A stretch of 64,000 nucleotides of DNA from Klebsiella sp. RHBSTW-00484 (GCF_013705725.1 NZ_CP055481.1:4836001-4900000), one strand, 5' to 3'; positions 9,268-19,348 are shown, counted from the stretch's first letter. A program made the numbers and translations. Notes: generated by a model not told the origin, from the sequence alone.

Positions 9268-11782
9268 TACCTTCTCCTGTCGGCTGAACGCTGGCATAGG
9301 TCGCAAGTCCGCTACAGACCACATCACCTACCCACACCGCACCGCGCGCCTGGCTTAACTCCAGCGCCACTTCACAGCTCTGGTTTTTACCGTAACTGAA
9401 ATCAATGGTCGGATATTTTTTATCCACATCCATCACAAACTCACCGTTGTCATCGGTACGGGTTCGCCCGATATGATTATTAATGCGCGCATTTGCCAGC
9501 AACGTGCCGTCTTCTGCGCGAATACGTCCAGAAACGGTCACCATCTGCTTCACTTCTGGCTCAATGACCGCCACGTTCCCCGGATAAAGGGTTAATTGGC
9601 TCTTACGCCCGGTGACGATGTCGTAGCTATCAAGCGAATTTTTGCTGTTTTGCAGCTCAATTTCATAACGGCTGTACGGCGACAGCGGCAGGTAGTTACG
9701 CTTGCCGGAAAGCTGCACGATCCGCCCGTTGACCTTCGCGCTCAGCTTGCCGTCATCCTCAAGACCGGTATTGAAAATCACCCCGGCGTTGCCGTCGGTA
9801 CGCCCGCTGGCGGCGATATTTTTCCCCTGCCAGCCGACGCTGCCGTTGGCAGTCAGGTTAGTGTTTACATAGCCGTCCGCGCCGCTGTTCACGTTCAGCG
9901 TGCCGGTGGAATAACGGGTATCAAACTGAGCATAGGCGCCACCGCTGAGGGTTTTGTCATCGCCGGTATCGCCGGAAATCGCCCGCGAGATATTCGCGCC
10001 AATGGTACGAATGCTGCCTTCATCAAACTGTTTACGCGCCGACAGGTTAGCCATAGTGTAGCCGTTCTGGTGCGTCATCCCGGCACTGAACCAGTTGCCC
10101 AGCGGCAGCGAGAAGTCGAGCGCAATGTATTTCCCGGTATTCGCGCTGCTGTCACCATTATTAAAACGCTGGATCCCCGCGCGCAGCCCCATCGATCCCC
10201 ACGATCCGGTATACAGCGTCTGATAATAATCTGCGGTGTAGTAATGGCTGTTATAGCGACGATCGTCGTTATAGCTGATGCTAAACGTTCCCAGTTTTGA
10301 CCAGAGTGAATTCAGGTTCAGCGTACCGCCAATTGCCCGGTTATCGGCATTACTGCGCCGCAGTTTATCGCCGATTTGAGTTTTCTCCTGGTTGACCCAA
10401 ACCGAACTGAATCCGCCGGGAAGCGTGGCGCTGATGCTACCGATGCTGCTCCATGAATTATCGCTGGCCAGCATATTTTGCAGGTTCACATTGATAGATT
10501 CAGTGAGCGGCAGCGTCAGACGAGTTTCGGCAACCGCATTGTTATCATAGCCGTAGCCGGTCGCCGCCCAGCTGAAGGTACTGACTGAACCGGAGGCCGA
10601 AGCCCCTGCCAGCCAGCTGTCTTTGGCCGGGAGCGTCTTTTTGCCGCTTTCGGACCAGCGGTCCATATGGAAGCTTCCGCCCCAGAACTGCCATGCCAGC
10701 GGCGCTCCTGCTCCTCGCCCGCGGCTAAACAGCTTATTCACTCTCTGGGTGCGTTTGCTGACTACCCGGCCATTCACAATCACTTCAACTTCAACATCAT
10801 AAATCCCGTATGGCAGGCCGCGCGTATCCACCTCATGGTTACCCATGGCAAAGTTCTGCACGCTCACCAGCCGTCCCTCGCGGGTAAGATGAACTTCCCC
10901 TGCGGCGGGTAAAAAGGCAACCACTGGGGTGGCCGACTGGGTGTTATCAAACACCGTCGAACTGGCCTGGTTGCCCCAGGAAGCCCCGTAGATCTTCCCT
11001 GCTGAAATCGCGGTCATTGGGCCGAGCGATTGCAGGTTCCAGGTATCCAGCATTCCGCCCGCAAAGCGATGACCAGCAAAATCCCGCTCGTACATCGCTT
11101 TATACACTTCGCTATCCTGGTTACCTGAACCAATGCCGTACAGCGAGCCGTCCAGCACAACGTGATGTTCACGTAGCGCGGTGACATTATTCAGTGACAG
11201 ATAGCTGGAGGTGTTGTTGCCACCATTGCGCATCTGGTTGTTATAAACGCCGAGGTTATAGTTCAGGGTGCTGCTGACGGTGTTAACGCTGGACTGACCA
11301 ATATCCTCACTACGAGAACGCAGCACGGTACCCAATGCCTCTTTTTTCACCACCAGCTGTAGCAGCAGCTGGCGCAGGCTAAGTTCCAGCTGCGCGTCAT
11401 CGGTCAGATTGATTTTAAGGTCTTTGCTGAAGGCTTCATTCGCCAGCGAAGTCAGCTGCTTTCGGGTTTGTTCACTCACGGTAGCGTTGCTGTCGCTTTC
11501 TTCCAGCTGAATTTGCCGCACGCGCAGAACGCCATTATCCAGCCAGATAAAGGCGTTACCAATTCTTTGATCGTCCTGGGTACCGGTGCTGCCTTCGAGA
11601 TGAATATACAGCGGGATACTCATTCCATCCTGAAGCGCCTGACTGAAGGCCTGGGGGATAATCACGCCGCCGATTTGCTGTACCTTATCAGTAGCTGCAC
11701 TCACGCTGAGCGGAACGGACAAAATGACCATGCCGGAGGCTAGAAGCGTTTTCAGTCCTGGGGTGATCCTTGGTAGAGCCAT
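9257..11782 (-). CDS. ecpC: EcpC, outer-membrane usher of the Ecp pilus
   Basis: An 841-residue outer-membrane usher, identical in length to E. coli EcpC. Signal peptide ...[12 protein letters not shown], a long beta-rich barrel region, and a C-terminal carboxypeptidase-like segment ([35 protein letters not shown]). It would translocate EcpA and EcpD. It lies 25 bases downstream of ecpB and overlaps ecpD. A 234-codon plus-strand frame opposite it is a shadow. Confidence 0.93.
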   Translation of the reverse strand: MALPRITPGLKTLLASGMVILSVPLSVSAATDKVQQIGGVIIPQAFSQALQDGMSIPLYIHLEGSTGTQDDQRIGNAFIWLDNGVLRVRQIQLEESDSNATVSEQTRKQLTSLANEAFSKDLKINLTDDAQLELSLRQLLLQLVVKKEALGTVLRSRSEDIGQSSVNTVSSTLNYNLGVYNNQMRNGGNNTSSYLSLNNVTALREHHVVLDGSLYGIGSGNQDSEVYKAMYERDFAGHRFAGGMLDTWNLQSLGPMTAISAGKIYGASWGNQASSTVFDNTQSATPVVAFLPAAGEVHLTREGRLVSVQNFAMGNHEVDTRGLPYGIYDVEVEVIVNGRVVSKRTQRVNKLFSRGRGAGAPLAWQFWGGSFHMDRWSESGKKTLPAKDSWLAGASASGSVSTFSWAATGYGYDNNAVAETRLTLPLTESINVNLQNMLASDNSWSSIGSISATLPGGFSSVWVNQEKTQIGDKLRRSNADNRAIGGTLNLNSLWSKLGTFSISYNDDRRYNSHYYTADYYQTLYTGSWGSMGLRAGIQRFNNGDSSANTGKYIALDFSLPLGNWFSAGMTHQNGYTMANLSARKQFDEGSIRTIGANISRAISGDTGDDKTLSGGAYAQFDTRYSTGTLNVNSGADGYVNTNLTANGSVGWQGKNIAASGRTDGNAGVIFNTGLEDDGKLSAKVNGRIVQLSGKRNYLPLSPYSRYEIELQNSKNSLDSYDIVTGRKSQLTLYPGNVAVIEPEVKQMVTVSGRIRAEDGTLLANARINNHIGRTRTDDNGEFVMDVDKKYPTIDFSYGKNQSCEVALELSQARGAVWVGDVVCSGLATYASVQPTGEGNES

Positions 11783-11807
11783 AGTCTTGGTCCGTCAGCA
11801 CAGATGT

Positions 11808-12476
11808 CTATTTCACGGGAACAAACTGCTCGCCCTGCCAGAAGGCGACCCGTCCTTTTTTGTCAGCGACATTGACGCGCGTAAATCGGCGCTCTTTCCC
11901 CGGCATCAGGAAGTAGTTTTCTTTGCACTCTTTACCATCGGCGGCTTTCAGGCACGGGCCGTAGGCAAGAATGCGCAGCGTAGCGTTGCCGGTATTCACC
12001 ATCTTTCCATCTGCGTACTGGTAGCGAAAATTCGCTTTTCTCGGCGCGACCACCAGGATGGTGCCAATGCGGGCTGAGGCCGTCGCCACCGCGCTGCGGG
12101 TGGAGCCATTACGCTGAGCGTCACTTAATGCCTGATCGAACCAGACGATGCGGTAATAGCGTTCTTTATCGTCCGCCGGGCCTTTATAGAAAAAGCGAAT
12201 AACGTCGCTGGCCTTCGCCGGCAGCAGCAAACTGGCGGGAGTCAGTAAAATCTCGTCCTGCTTATCCATCGGAATCACCTTGCCGCCGTCTAGCGGTGAG
12301 GAGAGGCGTTCCATATGGATGTTAATGAGGCGACCACTGTCGGTCGTATTTTTGATCTCTTTACTCAGCGTGCTGCTGTCGCTGTTCATAAATGAAGAGA
12401 TATCGCCCACATCCAGCGCCAGAGCTGGCGTCATTCCGCAGAGCAACAGGCCGATGGCCAGAATGTGATTTTTCAT
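11808..12476 (-). CDS. ecpB: EcpB, periplasmic chaperone of the Ecp pilus
   Basis: A 222-residue secreted chaperone with the same length as E. coli EcpB. Signal peptide [20 protein letters not shown], then [17 protein letters not shown]. Chaperone-type strands are visible in [41 protein letters not shown], related to EcpE, its paralogue at the other end of the operon. It is separated from ecpA by 60 bases that contain a perfect hairpin, so its expression is probably lower than that of the pilin. Confidence 0.93.
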   Translation of the reverse strand: MKNHILAIGLLLCGMTPALALDVGDISSFMNSDSSTLSKEIKNTTDSGRLINIHMERLSSPLDGGKVIPMDKQDEILLTPASLLLPAKASDVIRFFYKGPADDKERYYRIVWFDQALSDAQRNGSTRSAVATASARIGTILVVAPRKANFRYQYADGKMVNTGNATLRILAYGPCLKAADGKECKENYFLMPGKERRFTRVNVADKKGRVAFWQGEQFVPVK

Positions 12477-12498
12477 ATGAATTCAGTCCGTGAAATAA

Positions 12499-12520
12499 GG
12501 CAGGGAGAAATCTCCCTGCC
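12499..12520 (-). terminator. Intercistronic hairpin between ecpA and ecpB
   Basis: GGCAGGGAGA (12499-12508) and TCTCCCTGCC (12511-12520) form a near-perfect palindrome in the 60-base ecpA-ecpB gap, without a following U-tract. It looks like a stem that protects the ecpA 3' end or partially ends transcription, giving more pilin than assembly proteins. Confidence 0.65.
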
Positions 12521-12536
12521 TGGTACGTCGGGAGGA

Positions 12537-13124
12537 TCAGCTGGTCCAGGTTGCGTCGAACTGAACGCTGACGTCGCCGCTCCAGATACCTTCTGGCAGC
12601 GTGCTGTAGTCAGTCACGTCCGCAGTACCATCAGTGGTGCCGCTGATGATGGAGAACGTGAAACCGTCCTGCGCAGTGGTACGGCCAGCAGTTTTGTAAC
12701 CGTTAGACAGCGCGCTGAGGTTGCCACCCAGGATGCCAGCAGTGGTGTCGATCATGGTGGTGTCACCGCTTTTTTCTACCGCAGCACCGTTATAATCAAC
12801 GCCAACGTTCAGCGTAGAGCCGGAAGTATCCAGCTGAGTCAGGGTGTTGGTGATCAGACGAGAAGTCAGTTTGAATGAAGTCGCGGTGGAATCACCTTCG
12901 ATAGCAACATCAAACAGGCCCTTCTGAGTATTAAAGCCTTTAATCCCTTCGGCATACTGGAAAGCCAGGCTGCCCAGTGGAGTAACCACCAGCTTGCTGG
13001 TAGTGTCTTTTTTGGCGGTTGCTGACCAGGTAGCGACTGCCTGAGCAGTAACGTCAGCAGCCTGAGCGACACCCATACCGGCAAACGCGGCTACCAGAGC
13101 AATTGCAATAACCTTTTTATTCAT
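12537..13124 (-). CDS. ecpA: EcpA, major pilin of the E. coli common pilus
   Basis: A 195-residue major subunit, same length as E. coli EcpA (MatB). Signal peptide [22 protein letters not shown], then [35 protein letters not shown], a block essentially identical to the E. coli pilin, and the C-terminus [10 protein letters not shown]. Only the middle surface region (near [10 protein letters not shown] and [10 protein letters not shown]) looks diverged. The pilus mediates host-cell adherence and biofilm in Escherichia and Klebsiella. AGGA lies 10-12 bases upstream of the start. It is 160 bases downstream of ecpR. Confidence 0.96.
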   Translation of the reverse strand: MNKKVIAIALVAAFAGMGVAQAADVTAQAVATWSATAKKDTTSKLVVTPLGSLAFQYAEGIKGFNTQKGLFDVAIEGDSTATSFKLTSRLITNTLTQLDTSGSTLNVGVDYNGAAVEKSGDTTMIDTTAGILGGNLSALSNGYKTAGRTTAQDGFTFSIISGTTDGTADVTDYSTLPEGIWSGDVSVQFDATWTS

Positions 13125-13284
13125 AGCATTTTCATCCTGAGTTTATTTAGGGACTTGATGTCCCACGTCTGTGTGCATTTCATTTCCCGCCATAGCTCAA
13201 GTCACATAAATATTACTTGTGACGTTAATTATTTTGGGTATAACGACTTGGTGCACAATTTTTAAAAACAATGTTTACTACTAA

Positions 13285-13827
13285 TTAGAGCGCTAACTTA
13301 TAAATTTTTGAATACAGTTTCGCCTCGGCATTACGTCGATGGGTATAAACTGTTTTCACACTACAATTTTCAACTTTGGCGATAGATTTCGGATGCATTC
13401 CCTGAGCCGTCATGCGAATTATTTGCATTTCTCTATCGGTAATTTTTTCTTTCTTTATATCTTTACGCAGAAAACGTCCATTAATAACGTAAGCCAGTTC
13501 CTGACGAATATCTTTGGTCAAATCAACATAAACTACACCGCGAATTGATCCATTGTAATACCAGTAATTGGCCAGTGCTTCTGATCGCCTTGCGGCGATA
13601 AGCACGATCTGCTTTCCTTTCATTTCTGCCAACCACTCGCTATCACGGCGGATAAAATAGTTCAGAGAACTGGCGCTAAGATTGATAAAAACAAACTCCT
13701 GGCACACTTTCGCCAGTGGCAGATAAATTAGTTTATCGATATCTAAAATAAGCTCAACCAGACCCGTCATAAAATAATTATCATGCGCAGGCCAGATGCA
13801 CTTATCTAAAGAACATTTATGATCCAT
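13285..13827 (-). CDS. ecpR: EcpR (MatA), LuxR-type activator of the ecp operon
   Basis: A 180-residue LuxR-family regulator with a C-terminal helix-turn-helix ([23 protein letters not shown], then [20 protein letters not shown]) matching E. coli EcpR/MatA almost residue for residue. The N-terminus is shorter than the 196-residue annotated E. coli form. The N-terminal domain lacks an autoinducer or phosphoacceptor motif. It activates ecp transcription and represses motility in E. coli. It is first in the operon. Its 5' region is long, AT-rich and interrupted by an ERIC-type repeat. Confidence 0.95.
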   Translation of the reverse strand: MDHKCSLDKCIWPAHDNYFMTGLVELILDIDKLIYLPLAKVCQEFVFINLSASSLNYFIRRDSEWLAEMKGKQIVLIAARRSEALANYWYYNGSIRGVVYVDLTKDIRQELAYVINGRFLRKDIKKEKITDREMQIIRMTAQGMHPKSIAKVENCSVKTVYTHRRNAEAKLYSKIYKLAL

Positions 13828-14468
13828 ATAAAATTAAACCCCATAGTCCTGGAAATCTCGAACGTATCACACACTGCTGATAGCCCAGGCCTGCAAAGTC
13901 TAAGTCAGCAAATCCCTCTTTAATCGATATCCAATATAAAATCCAAACAGCATTACTTGAGATAAATAACACTAAAGAAATTGCTTGTTTCTAGTGGTTA
14001 CAAATTTAGGATTTTTCTCGATGAGTGTCAATAAGTGTGGTGAATGCTAATTGCCGACCAGGTCAATTTAGGCCTTGAGAATAAAAATAAGAATATTGAG
14101 TTAAACATAAAAACCATTTATTTTCATGTGGTTATTGACGACCTATACGTAAATTCTTAATCAATTATTACCTAACATAGGATCTTATCTATATAAACTT
14201 AAGACTATTCTTAAGTGCGTGATTATTTAAAAAAGCTAAAAAACCGAACAAATACATAAATTAAGAATATAAACCTAAAATAAAAATAAATTACAGATAA
14301 TAATTCCATTAACAATGCTTATTATCAGTTTTATGTTCCGCACAAAAGGCATAAAGGCAGACTAAAAAATTAGTGATGAAAATCGTAATCAATCGCTAAA
14401 ACATTATCTATTCGATTAAACCGACTTAGAGCACAAGATCGTACGGACATCTGGAATCGTTTACCCGA
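13828..14468. other. AT-rich regulatory region upstream of ecpR
   Basis: About 640 bases of very AT-rich sequence with no convincing gene on either strand. It lies between ecpR and the repeat at 14469 and must hold the ecpR promoter. In E. coli the corresponding DNA is bound by H-NS and IHF. I see no clear EcpR-type TTCCT pair close to the gene. Confidence 0.5.
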
Positions 14469-14668
14469 TATACCCTAAATAATTCGAGTTGCAGGAAGGC
14501 GGCGACGCAGTAAGTCCCCAGGAGCTTACTGAAGTAAGTGACTGGGGCGAGCGAGGACAAATTCGTCAGGAACGAATTTGAACGCTGTTCACAGCGCCCG
14601 TGAGGGCGAGGCCCAGGGATGGGCCGAGTATTGCCAACGCACATGCAACTTGAAGTATGACGGGTATA
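14469..14668 (+). repeat. ERIC/IRU-type intergenic repeat, copy 2
   Basis: A ~200-bp palindromic element from TATACCCTAAATAATTCGAG to TTGAAGTATGACGGGTATA. It contains the classical ERIC core (CCCCAGGAGCTTACTG and AAGTAAGTGACTGGGGCGAG), matching both standard ERIC primer sites with few differences. It is in the same orientation as the copy at 5471-5674, 9 kb away on the other side of the ecp cluster. Confidence 0.88.
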
Positions 14669-14929
14669 AACCTGGGTTTGCAGTTTGTGAGTAATGTCGC
14701 ACAAAATTCCCAGTCTCCATCAGAGGAAAAATGTATCGGTATTTTTCTCAACAAATAGCGTAATAAAGGTAGCAGAACAGCTCGCGCCTCCCGGAAGGAG
14801 ATGAAAAAATGTGATCCCTCACGTACTTTTTTACTCATAAAGCTGTTTGTTTTTTACATCCGTTCACTATTTGTTCGCTTTACTGTCATCTGGCAGTCAT
14901 AAAAAACACCATTAATAGTGCCCAGTTTA

Positions 14930-15793
14930 ATGACGAATCTGGACGCACTTATGAACAGCACTCTCGCTGCGGTTGCAGAAACCGATTATCAGCAGTTTAC
15001 GCAACCCCATACCGCCCGACAGCGGACGGTCTTAAGCGTACGCAACCTGAGCAAATCCTACAGCGCGCAGCAAACCGTACTGGATAGCATCAGTTTCGAT
15101 CTCCATACGGGCGAGCTGGTTGGCGTGATTGGCCGATCCGGTGCAGGCAAATCCACCCTATTACATGTCCTGAATGGTACCCATAGCACCAGCGGCGGCG
15201 AGATCCTGAGCTATCCAGAAGTAGGGACGCCACAGGATATATCAAAGCTGACAGGCCGCGCGTTAAATGCCTGGCGCAGCCAGTGCGGGATGATATTTCA
15301 GGATTTCTGCCTGGTTCCCCGTCTCGATGTGTTAACCAACGTGCTGCTGGGACGCCTGAGCCAAACCTCAACCCTGAAATCGTTATTCAAAGTCTTTCCT
15401 GATGCTGACCGCGCCCGCGCTATCTCTCTACTCGAATGGATGAATATGCTGCCACATGCGCTACAGAGGGCGGAAAATCTATCCGGCGGTCAAATGCAGC
15501 GCGTGGCAATTTGCCGGGCGTTAATGCAAAACCCGGGTATTTTACTGGCCGATGAACCCGTCGCCTCTCTCGACCCAAAAAATACGCAGCGGATCATGAA
15601 TGTTCTACGCGAAATTAGCGAACAGGGTATCAGCGTAATGGTAAACCTGCACTCGGTGGAACTGGTGCGTGAATATTGCACCCGAGTTATCGGCGTAGCC
15701 AAAGGCAAGATTATTTTTGACGACCATCCCACTCGGCTGAATCAGGATATTCTGCATCGGCTGTACGGCGATGAAATTAGCCAATTGCATTAA
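14930..15793 (+). CDS. phnC: PhnC-type phosphonate/phosphite ABC transporter ATPase
   Basis: A 287-residue ATPase of the phosphonate/phosphite importer family. Walker A GRSGAGKS is at residues 68-75, the signature is [15 protein letters not shown] and Walker B is [15 protein letters not shown], followed by [19 protein letters not shown], characteristic of PhnC. About 30 extra residues precede the ATPase core. The start is uncertain: GTG 14918, ATG 14930 and ATG 14951 are in frame and none has a strong ribosome binding site. It is first in an operon with a PhnD-like binding protein and two PhnE-like permeases. No C-P lyase genes are present, so the cargo could be phosphonate, phosphite or a phosphate ester. 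Confidence 0.87.
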   Translation: MTNLDALMNSTLAAVAETDYQQFTQPHTARQRTVLSVRNLSKSYSAQQTVLDSISFDLHTGELVGVIGRSGAGKSTLLHVLNGTHSTSGGEILSYPEVGTPQDISKLTGRALNAWRSQCGMIFQDFCLVPRLDVLTNVLLGRLSQTSTLKSLFKVFPDADRARAISLLEWMNMLPHALQRAENLSGGQMQRVAICRALMQNPGILLADEPVASLDPKNTQRIMNVLREISEQGISVMVNLHSVELVREYCTRVIGVAKGKIIFDDHPTRLNQDILHRLYGDEISQLH

Positions 15794-15816
15794 ATTTCAC
15801 TCACACGGGCAAAATA

Positions 15817-16758
15817 ATGAAAAAGTACATCACTGGCGCAGTTCGTTTATCCGCAGCGGTTGCAGGCATTATGATGGCGTGGCAGGCAAGTGCTGCTGAG
15901 CAACCGAAGGAATTAAATCTGGGCATCCTTGGCGGTCAGAACGCAACGCAGCAAATTGGTGATAACCAGTGCGTTAAACAGTTCCTCGATAAAGAGCTGA
16001 ACGTGGATACCAAATTACGCAACTCCTCCGACTATTCTGGCGTGATTCAGGGGTTGCTGGGCGGAAAAGTTGACGTGGTATTAAGTATGTCGCCGTCATC
16101 TTACGCTTCGGTTTATATTAACAACCCGAAGGCCGTTGATATTGTCGGTATCGCCGTTGATGATAAAGATCAATCCCGCGGCTACCACTCGGTGGTGGTA
16201 GTTAAAGCCGATAGCCCTTATAAAAAGTTAGAAGACCTGAAAGGTAAAGCGTTTGGTTTTGCCGATCCGGATTCCACTTCCGGCTTTTTAATTCCGAACC
16301 ACGCCTTTAAACAGCAGTTCGGCGGCACATCGGATAATAAATATAACAACTTCTTCTCCAGCGTGACCTTCTCCGGCGGCCACGAGCAAGACATTCTTGG
16401 CGTGCTGAACGGTCAGTTTGCCGGGGCGGTGACCTGGACCTCCATGGTGGGCGATTACAACAGCGGCTACAGCGTCGGTGCTTTCAATCGCCTGATTCGC
16501 ATGGATCACCCGGACCTGATGAAACAAATCCGTATTATCTGGCAATCGCCGCTAATCCCGAATGGCCCAATCCTGGTGAGTAACGCTCTGCCTGCTGACT
16601 TCAAGGCCAAAGTCGTCACTGCGATTAAAAAGCTGGATACCGACGATCACGCCTGCTTTATTAAAGCGATGGGCGGTACCCAGCATATTGGCCCCGGTAG
16701 CGTGGCTGATTTCCAGCAGATCATCGATATGAAACGCGAACTGGTTAGCGCGCGTTAA
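15817..16758 (+). CDS. phnD: PhnD-type phosphonate-binding periplasmic protein
   Basis: A 313-residue secreted binding protein; the signal peptide MKKYITGAVRLSAA...QASA is cut near residue 26. The segment FADPDSTSGFLIPNHAF corresponds to the substrate loop of PhnD (DPNSTSGFLVPG in E. coli), and GHEQDILGVLNGQFAGAVTW and IWQSPLIPNGPI are also family hallmarks. It lies 23 bases after the ATPase. A strong hairpin follows its stop codon, which should stabilise this segment so that binding protein exceeds permease. Confidence 0.88.
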   Translation: MKKYITGAVRLSAAVAGIMMAWQASAAEQPKELNLGILGGQNATQQIGDNQCVKQFLDKELNVDTKLRNSSDYSGVIQGLLGGKVDVVLSMSPSSYASVYINNPKAVDIVGIAVDDKDQSRGYHSVVVVKADSPYKKLEDLKGKAFGFADPDSTSGFLIPNHAFKQQFGGTSDNKYNNFFSSVTFSGGHEQDILGVLNGQFAGAVTWTSMVGDYNSGYSVGAFNRLIRMDHPDLMKQIRIIWQSPLIPNGPILVSNALPADFKAKVVTAIKKLDTDDHACFIKAMGGTQHIGPGSVADFQQIIDMKRELVSAR

Positions 16759-16769
16759 TCCCGCCCTGA

Positions 16770-16803
16770 CGCCGCCGCCCGGCACATTTCGCGGGCGGCG
16801 GCG
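16770..16803 (+). repeat. Strong intercistronic hairpin between phnD and phnE
   Basis: Perfect 12-bp inverted repeat CGCCGCCGCCCG (16770-16781) and CGGGCGGCGGCG (16792-16803) with a 10-base loop and no U-tract. It fills the 68-base gap after the binding protein gene. This is the position where ABC transporter operons commonly carry mRNA-stabilising palindromes. Confidence 0.75.
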
Positions 16804-16826
16804 ACTCGTTGAAGACACTGCGACGC

Positions 16827-17699
16827 ATGAATAACACCCATACCGAATTTGAACGCTATTACCAGCAGGTCCGCGCACGGCAAAAGCGTGACACTTTTAG
16901 CTGGTCTCTGCTGCTATTGGTTCTCTATTTCGCCGCCGGTAGCATGGCCGAGTTTAATCTCTTCACCATCTGGCATTCGCTGCCCAACTTTCTCGATTAC
17001 ATGTTTGAGACCTTGCCGACTCTGCATATCGCCGATCTGCTTGCTAATTCACATACCAAAGGCTCGCTGGCGTACTGGGGCTATCGCCTGCCCATTCAGT
17101 TGCCGCTTATCTGGGAAACGCTACAGCTGGCTCTGGCGTCCACGCTGGTTGCAGTAGTTATCGCCACCCTGCTGGCGTTTATTGCCGCCAATAACGCCTG
17201 GTCCCCAGCCCCGCTGCGCTTTGCCGTTCGGGTGCTGGTGGCGTTTCTGCGCACCATGCCGGAGCTGGCGTGGGCGGTGATTTTCGTTATGGCCTTCGGT
17301 ATCGGCGCGATCCCCGGCTTTCTGGCATTAATGCTGCACACCATTGGCAGCCTGACCAAACTGTTCTATGAAGCGGTAGAGAGCGCGCAGGATAAACCGG
17401 TGCGCGGGCTGGCCGCCTGTGGCGCTTCGCGGCTGCAACGCATTCGCTTTGCCCTGTGGCCGCAGGTGAAACCGATTTTTCTCTCCTACGGCTTTATGCG
17501 CCTGGAGATTAACTTCCGCTCTTCAACCATCCTTGGACTGGTGGGCGCGGGCGGCATCGGCCAGGAGCTGATGACCAATATCAAACTGGATCGTTACGAT
17601 CAGGTCAGTATCACGCTGCTGCTGATCATTATTGTCGTGTCGCTGCTGGATATGCTGTCCGGCCGCCTGCGGCAGTGGGTTCTGGAGGGAAAAAAATGA
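16827..17699 (+). CDS. phnE: PhnE-type ABC transporter permease 1
   Basis: A 290-residue inner-membrane permease with about six hydrophobic segments. The PhnE-like EAA loop reads YEAVESAQDKPVRGLAACGASRLQRIRFALWPQ, followed by NFRSSTILGLVGAGGIGQEL, a hallmark of this family. I chose ATG 16827 over an in-frame TTG at 16809, which lies just beyond the GC-rich hairpin arm. Its stop overlaps the next permease start (ATGA). The presence of two different permeases suggests a heterodimeric channel. Confidence 0.87.
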   Translation: MNNTHTEFERYYQQVRARQKRDTFSWSLLLLVLYFAAGSMAEFNLFTIWHSLPNFLDYMFETLPTLHIADLLANSHTKGSLAYWGYRLPIQLPLIWETLQLALASTLVAVVIATLLAFIAANNAWSPAPLRFAVRVLVAFLRTMPELAWAVIFVMAFGIGAIPGFLALMLHTIGSLTKLFYEAVESAQDKPVRGLAACGASRLQRIRFALWPQVKPIFLSYGFMRLEINFRSSTILGLVGAGGIGQELMTNIKLDRYDQVSITLLLIIIVVSLLDMLSGRLRQWVLEGKK

Positions 17700-18577
17700 G
17701 TCAATGGCAAAACCAACCGGATATCGCCGCCAGCCGTCATCAGCATCAGCATTTATATAAGGCTCAGGGACGCTATCTGCGCTACGTCGGCCTGCTGGCT
17801 CTGGCCAGCGTGCTTTATTATGTTTGGTTCTTTATGCAGTTCGGCATCAGCGGCGAGCAGCTCACCACCGGGCTGCAGCAAATCGGCCGTTATCTGCTGC
17901 GGATGTTCGTCTGGCGCGACTTCTTCAACTGGCCGTTCGGCTATTATTTCACCCAAATCGGTATTACCCTGGCGATCGTTTTTGCCGGGACCATTACCGC
18001 GACGGTTATCGCCCTGCTGCTTTCATTTCTCGCGGCGCGCAATATTATGCGCGGCTTTATTCCAGCAACCATCGCCCTGCTAATGCGCCGGTTGTTTGAT
18101 GTCCTGCGCGGAATCGATATGGCGATCTGGGGTCTGATTTTCGTGCGCGCCGTCGGGCTTGGGCCGCTGGCCGGGGTATTGGCGATCATCATGCAGGATA
18201 CCGGGCTGCTGGGTCGCCTGTACGCCGAAGGGCACGAGGCGGTTGACCGCTCACCGGGGCGCGGGCTGACGGCAGTGGGTGCCAACGGTTTGCAGAAGCA
18301 CCGCTTTAGCATTTTCACCCAATCTTTTCCGACGTTTCTGGCGCTGAGTCTGTATCAGATTGAGTCCAACACCCGTTCAGCAGCGGTGCTGGGTTTTGTT
18401 GGCGCAGGGGGGATCGGTCTGATTTATGCGGAAAACATGCGCCTGTGGAACTGGGACGTGGTGATGTTTATCACCCTGCTGCTGGTCATTGTAGTCATGG
18501 CGATGGATACGCTTTCCGCGTGGCTGCGTCGCCGTTATATCGGCGGCAATGTGGTGCCGCTGTTTAAAGCCGATTAG
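17696..18577 (+). CDS. phnE: PhnE-type ABC transporter permease 2
   Basis: A 293-residue permease paralogous to the previous one, with EAA loop HEAVDRSPGRGLTAVGANGLQKHRFSIFTQ and NTRSAAVLGFVGAGGIGL. ATG 17696 is preceded by GGAGGGAAAAAA and overlaps the upstream stop by four bases, so I prefer it to the upstream GTG at 17675. It completes a PhnC-D-E-E transporter. No phosphonate-degrading gene is attached, though a HAD phosphatase gene faces it from downstream. Confidence 0.87.
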   Translation: MSQWQNQPDIAASRHQHQHLYKAQGRYLRYVGLLALASVLYYVWFFMQFGISGEQLTTGLQQIGRYLLRMFVWRDFFNWPFGYYFTQIGITLAIVFAGTITATVIALLLSFLAARNIMRGFIPATIALLMRRLFDVLRGIDMAIWGLIFVRAVGLGPLAGVLAIIMQDTGLLGRLYAEGHEAVDRSPGRGLTAVGANGLQKHRFSIFTQSFPTFLALSLYQIESNTRSAAVLGFVGAGGIGLIYAENMRLWNWDVVMFITLLLVIVVMAMDTLSAWLRRRYIGGNVVPLFKAD

Positions 18578-18595
18578 TTCTGATATTGCGACGTT

Positions 18596-18679
18596 CCCGG
18601 AGGCGGCGCAATGCGCCTGTCCGGGCTACCAAACGGCACGAAAAGTAACCCGGGTAAGGCGTTTACGCCGCGACCCGGG
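18596..18679. repeat. Pair of REP-like palindromes between convergent genes
   Basis: The first palindrome, 18596-18625, pairs CCCGGAGGCG with CGCCTGTCCGGG; the second, 18649-18679, pairs CCCGGGT with ACCCGGG. They fill the gap between the convergent phnE-type and HAD phosphatase genes. The layout is that of a small BIME (two REP units). They can serve as mRNA stabilisers or a bidirectional block. Confidence 0.7.
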
Positions 18680-18685
18680 GAAAAC

Positions 18686-19348
18686 TCAAAGCCGCCACTC
18701 CAGCACCGGCCACTGATGCTCTGCATTCACCGCGACCAGTTGCGAGCATGGATTGACCAATCGCACATGGTCGGCGTGCAGGCACAGCGGCATGTCGTTA
18801 ATAGAATCGGTATAGAACGTCACCTCACCCGAGTATTCGGGATGTGCCTGTCGCCACTGCGCCAAACGCACCACTTTCCCCTGCTGATAGCTCGGCGTAC
18901 CGGCAATCACCCCGGTATAGCCGCCTTCGGCCATCTCCACATCAATCCCTAACGCCTGTTCGATGCCCAGCTCCGCCGCTACTGCCTGCACCAGCAGGCT
19001 AACCGACGCCGAGATAACCAGCATCTGCTCACCCCGAGCTTGTAGAGTACGAATCAGATCCCACGCCTGCGGGTAAACGCGCGGCACTATCTCTTCACGT
19101 ACGCAGCGCACCAGCAGACTGTCCACTTCCTGCTTTGGTACGCCAATCAGCGGTGCCTGAATCAGGGCGACGTAATCGGCAATGTTCATTTCACCACGAT
19201 CGTAGTCGTCCATCAGCATCGCTTCACGCGCCAGATAGCCAGGATCGTTCACCCAGCCTTCGCGCACCATGAATCGGCTCCACACCGTGCTGCTATCCCC
19301 CTTAATTAACGTGTTATCCAGATCGAAAATCGTCAGCGTTTTGCCCAT
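18686..19348 (-). CDS. HAD superfamily phosphatase, subfamily IB (SerB-like)
   Basis: A 220-residue cytoplasmic HAD hydrolase. Motif I is FDLDNTL with Asp9 nucleophile and Asp11 acid/base, motif II Ser113 in VISAS, motif III Lys158, and motif IV FYTDSINDMP with Asp181 and Asp185 for Mg2+. The helical cap between motifs I and II places it in the IB group with phosphoserine phosphatase. The real substrate is unknown. It is convergent with a phosphonate-type transporter, so it might act on an imported phosphate ester, but it has its own promoter and no operon link. Confidence 0.85.
   Translation of the reverse strand: MGKTLTIFDLDNTLIKGDSSTVWSRFMVREGWVNDPGYLAREAMLMDDYDRGEMNIADYVALIQAPLIGVPKQEVDSLLVRCVREEIVPRVYPQAWDLIRTLQARGEQMLVISASVSLLVQAVAAELGIEQALGIDVEMAEGGYTGVIAGTPSYQQGKVVRLAQWRQAHPEYSGEVTFYTDSINDMPLCLHADHVRLVNPCSQLVAVNAEHQWPVLEWRL

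Noticed and set aside
9596..10300. 234-codon plus-strand frame opposite ecpC
   Set aside because: It is fully inside the usher gene, which is identical in length to its E. coli counterpart, and has no initiation signal.
14426..14838. Two overlapping minus-strand frames of 92 and 90 codons
   Set aside because: Both run across the ERIC-type repeat and have no ribosome binding site or recognisable domain.
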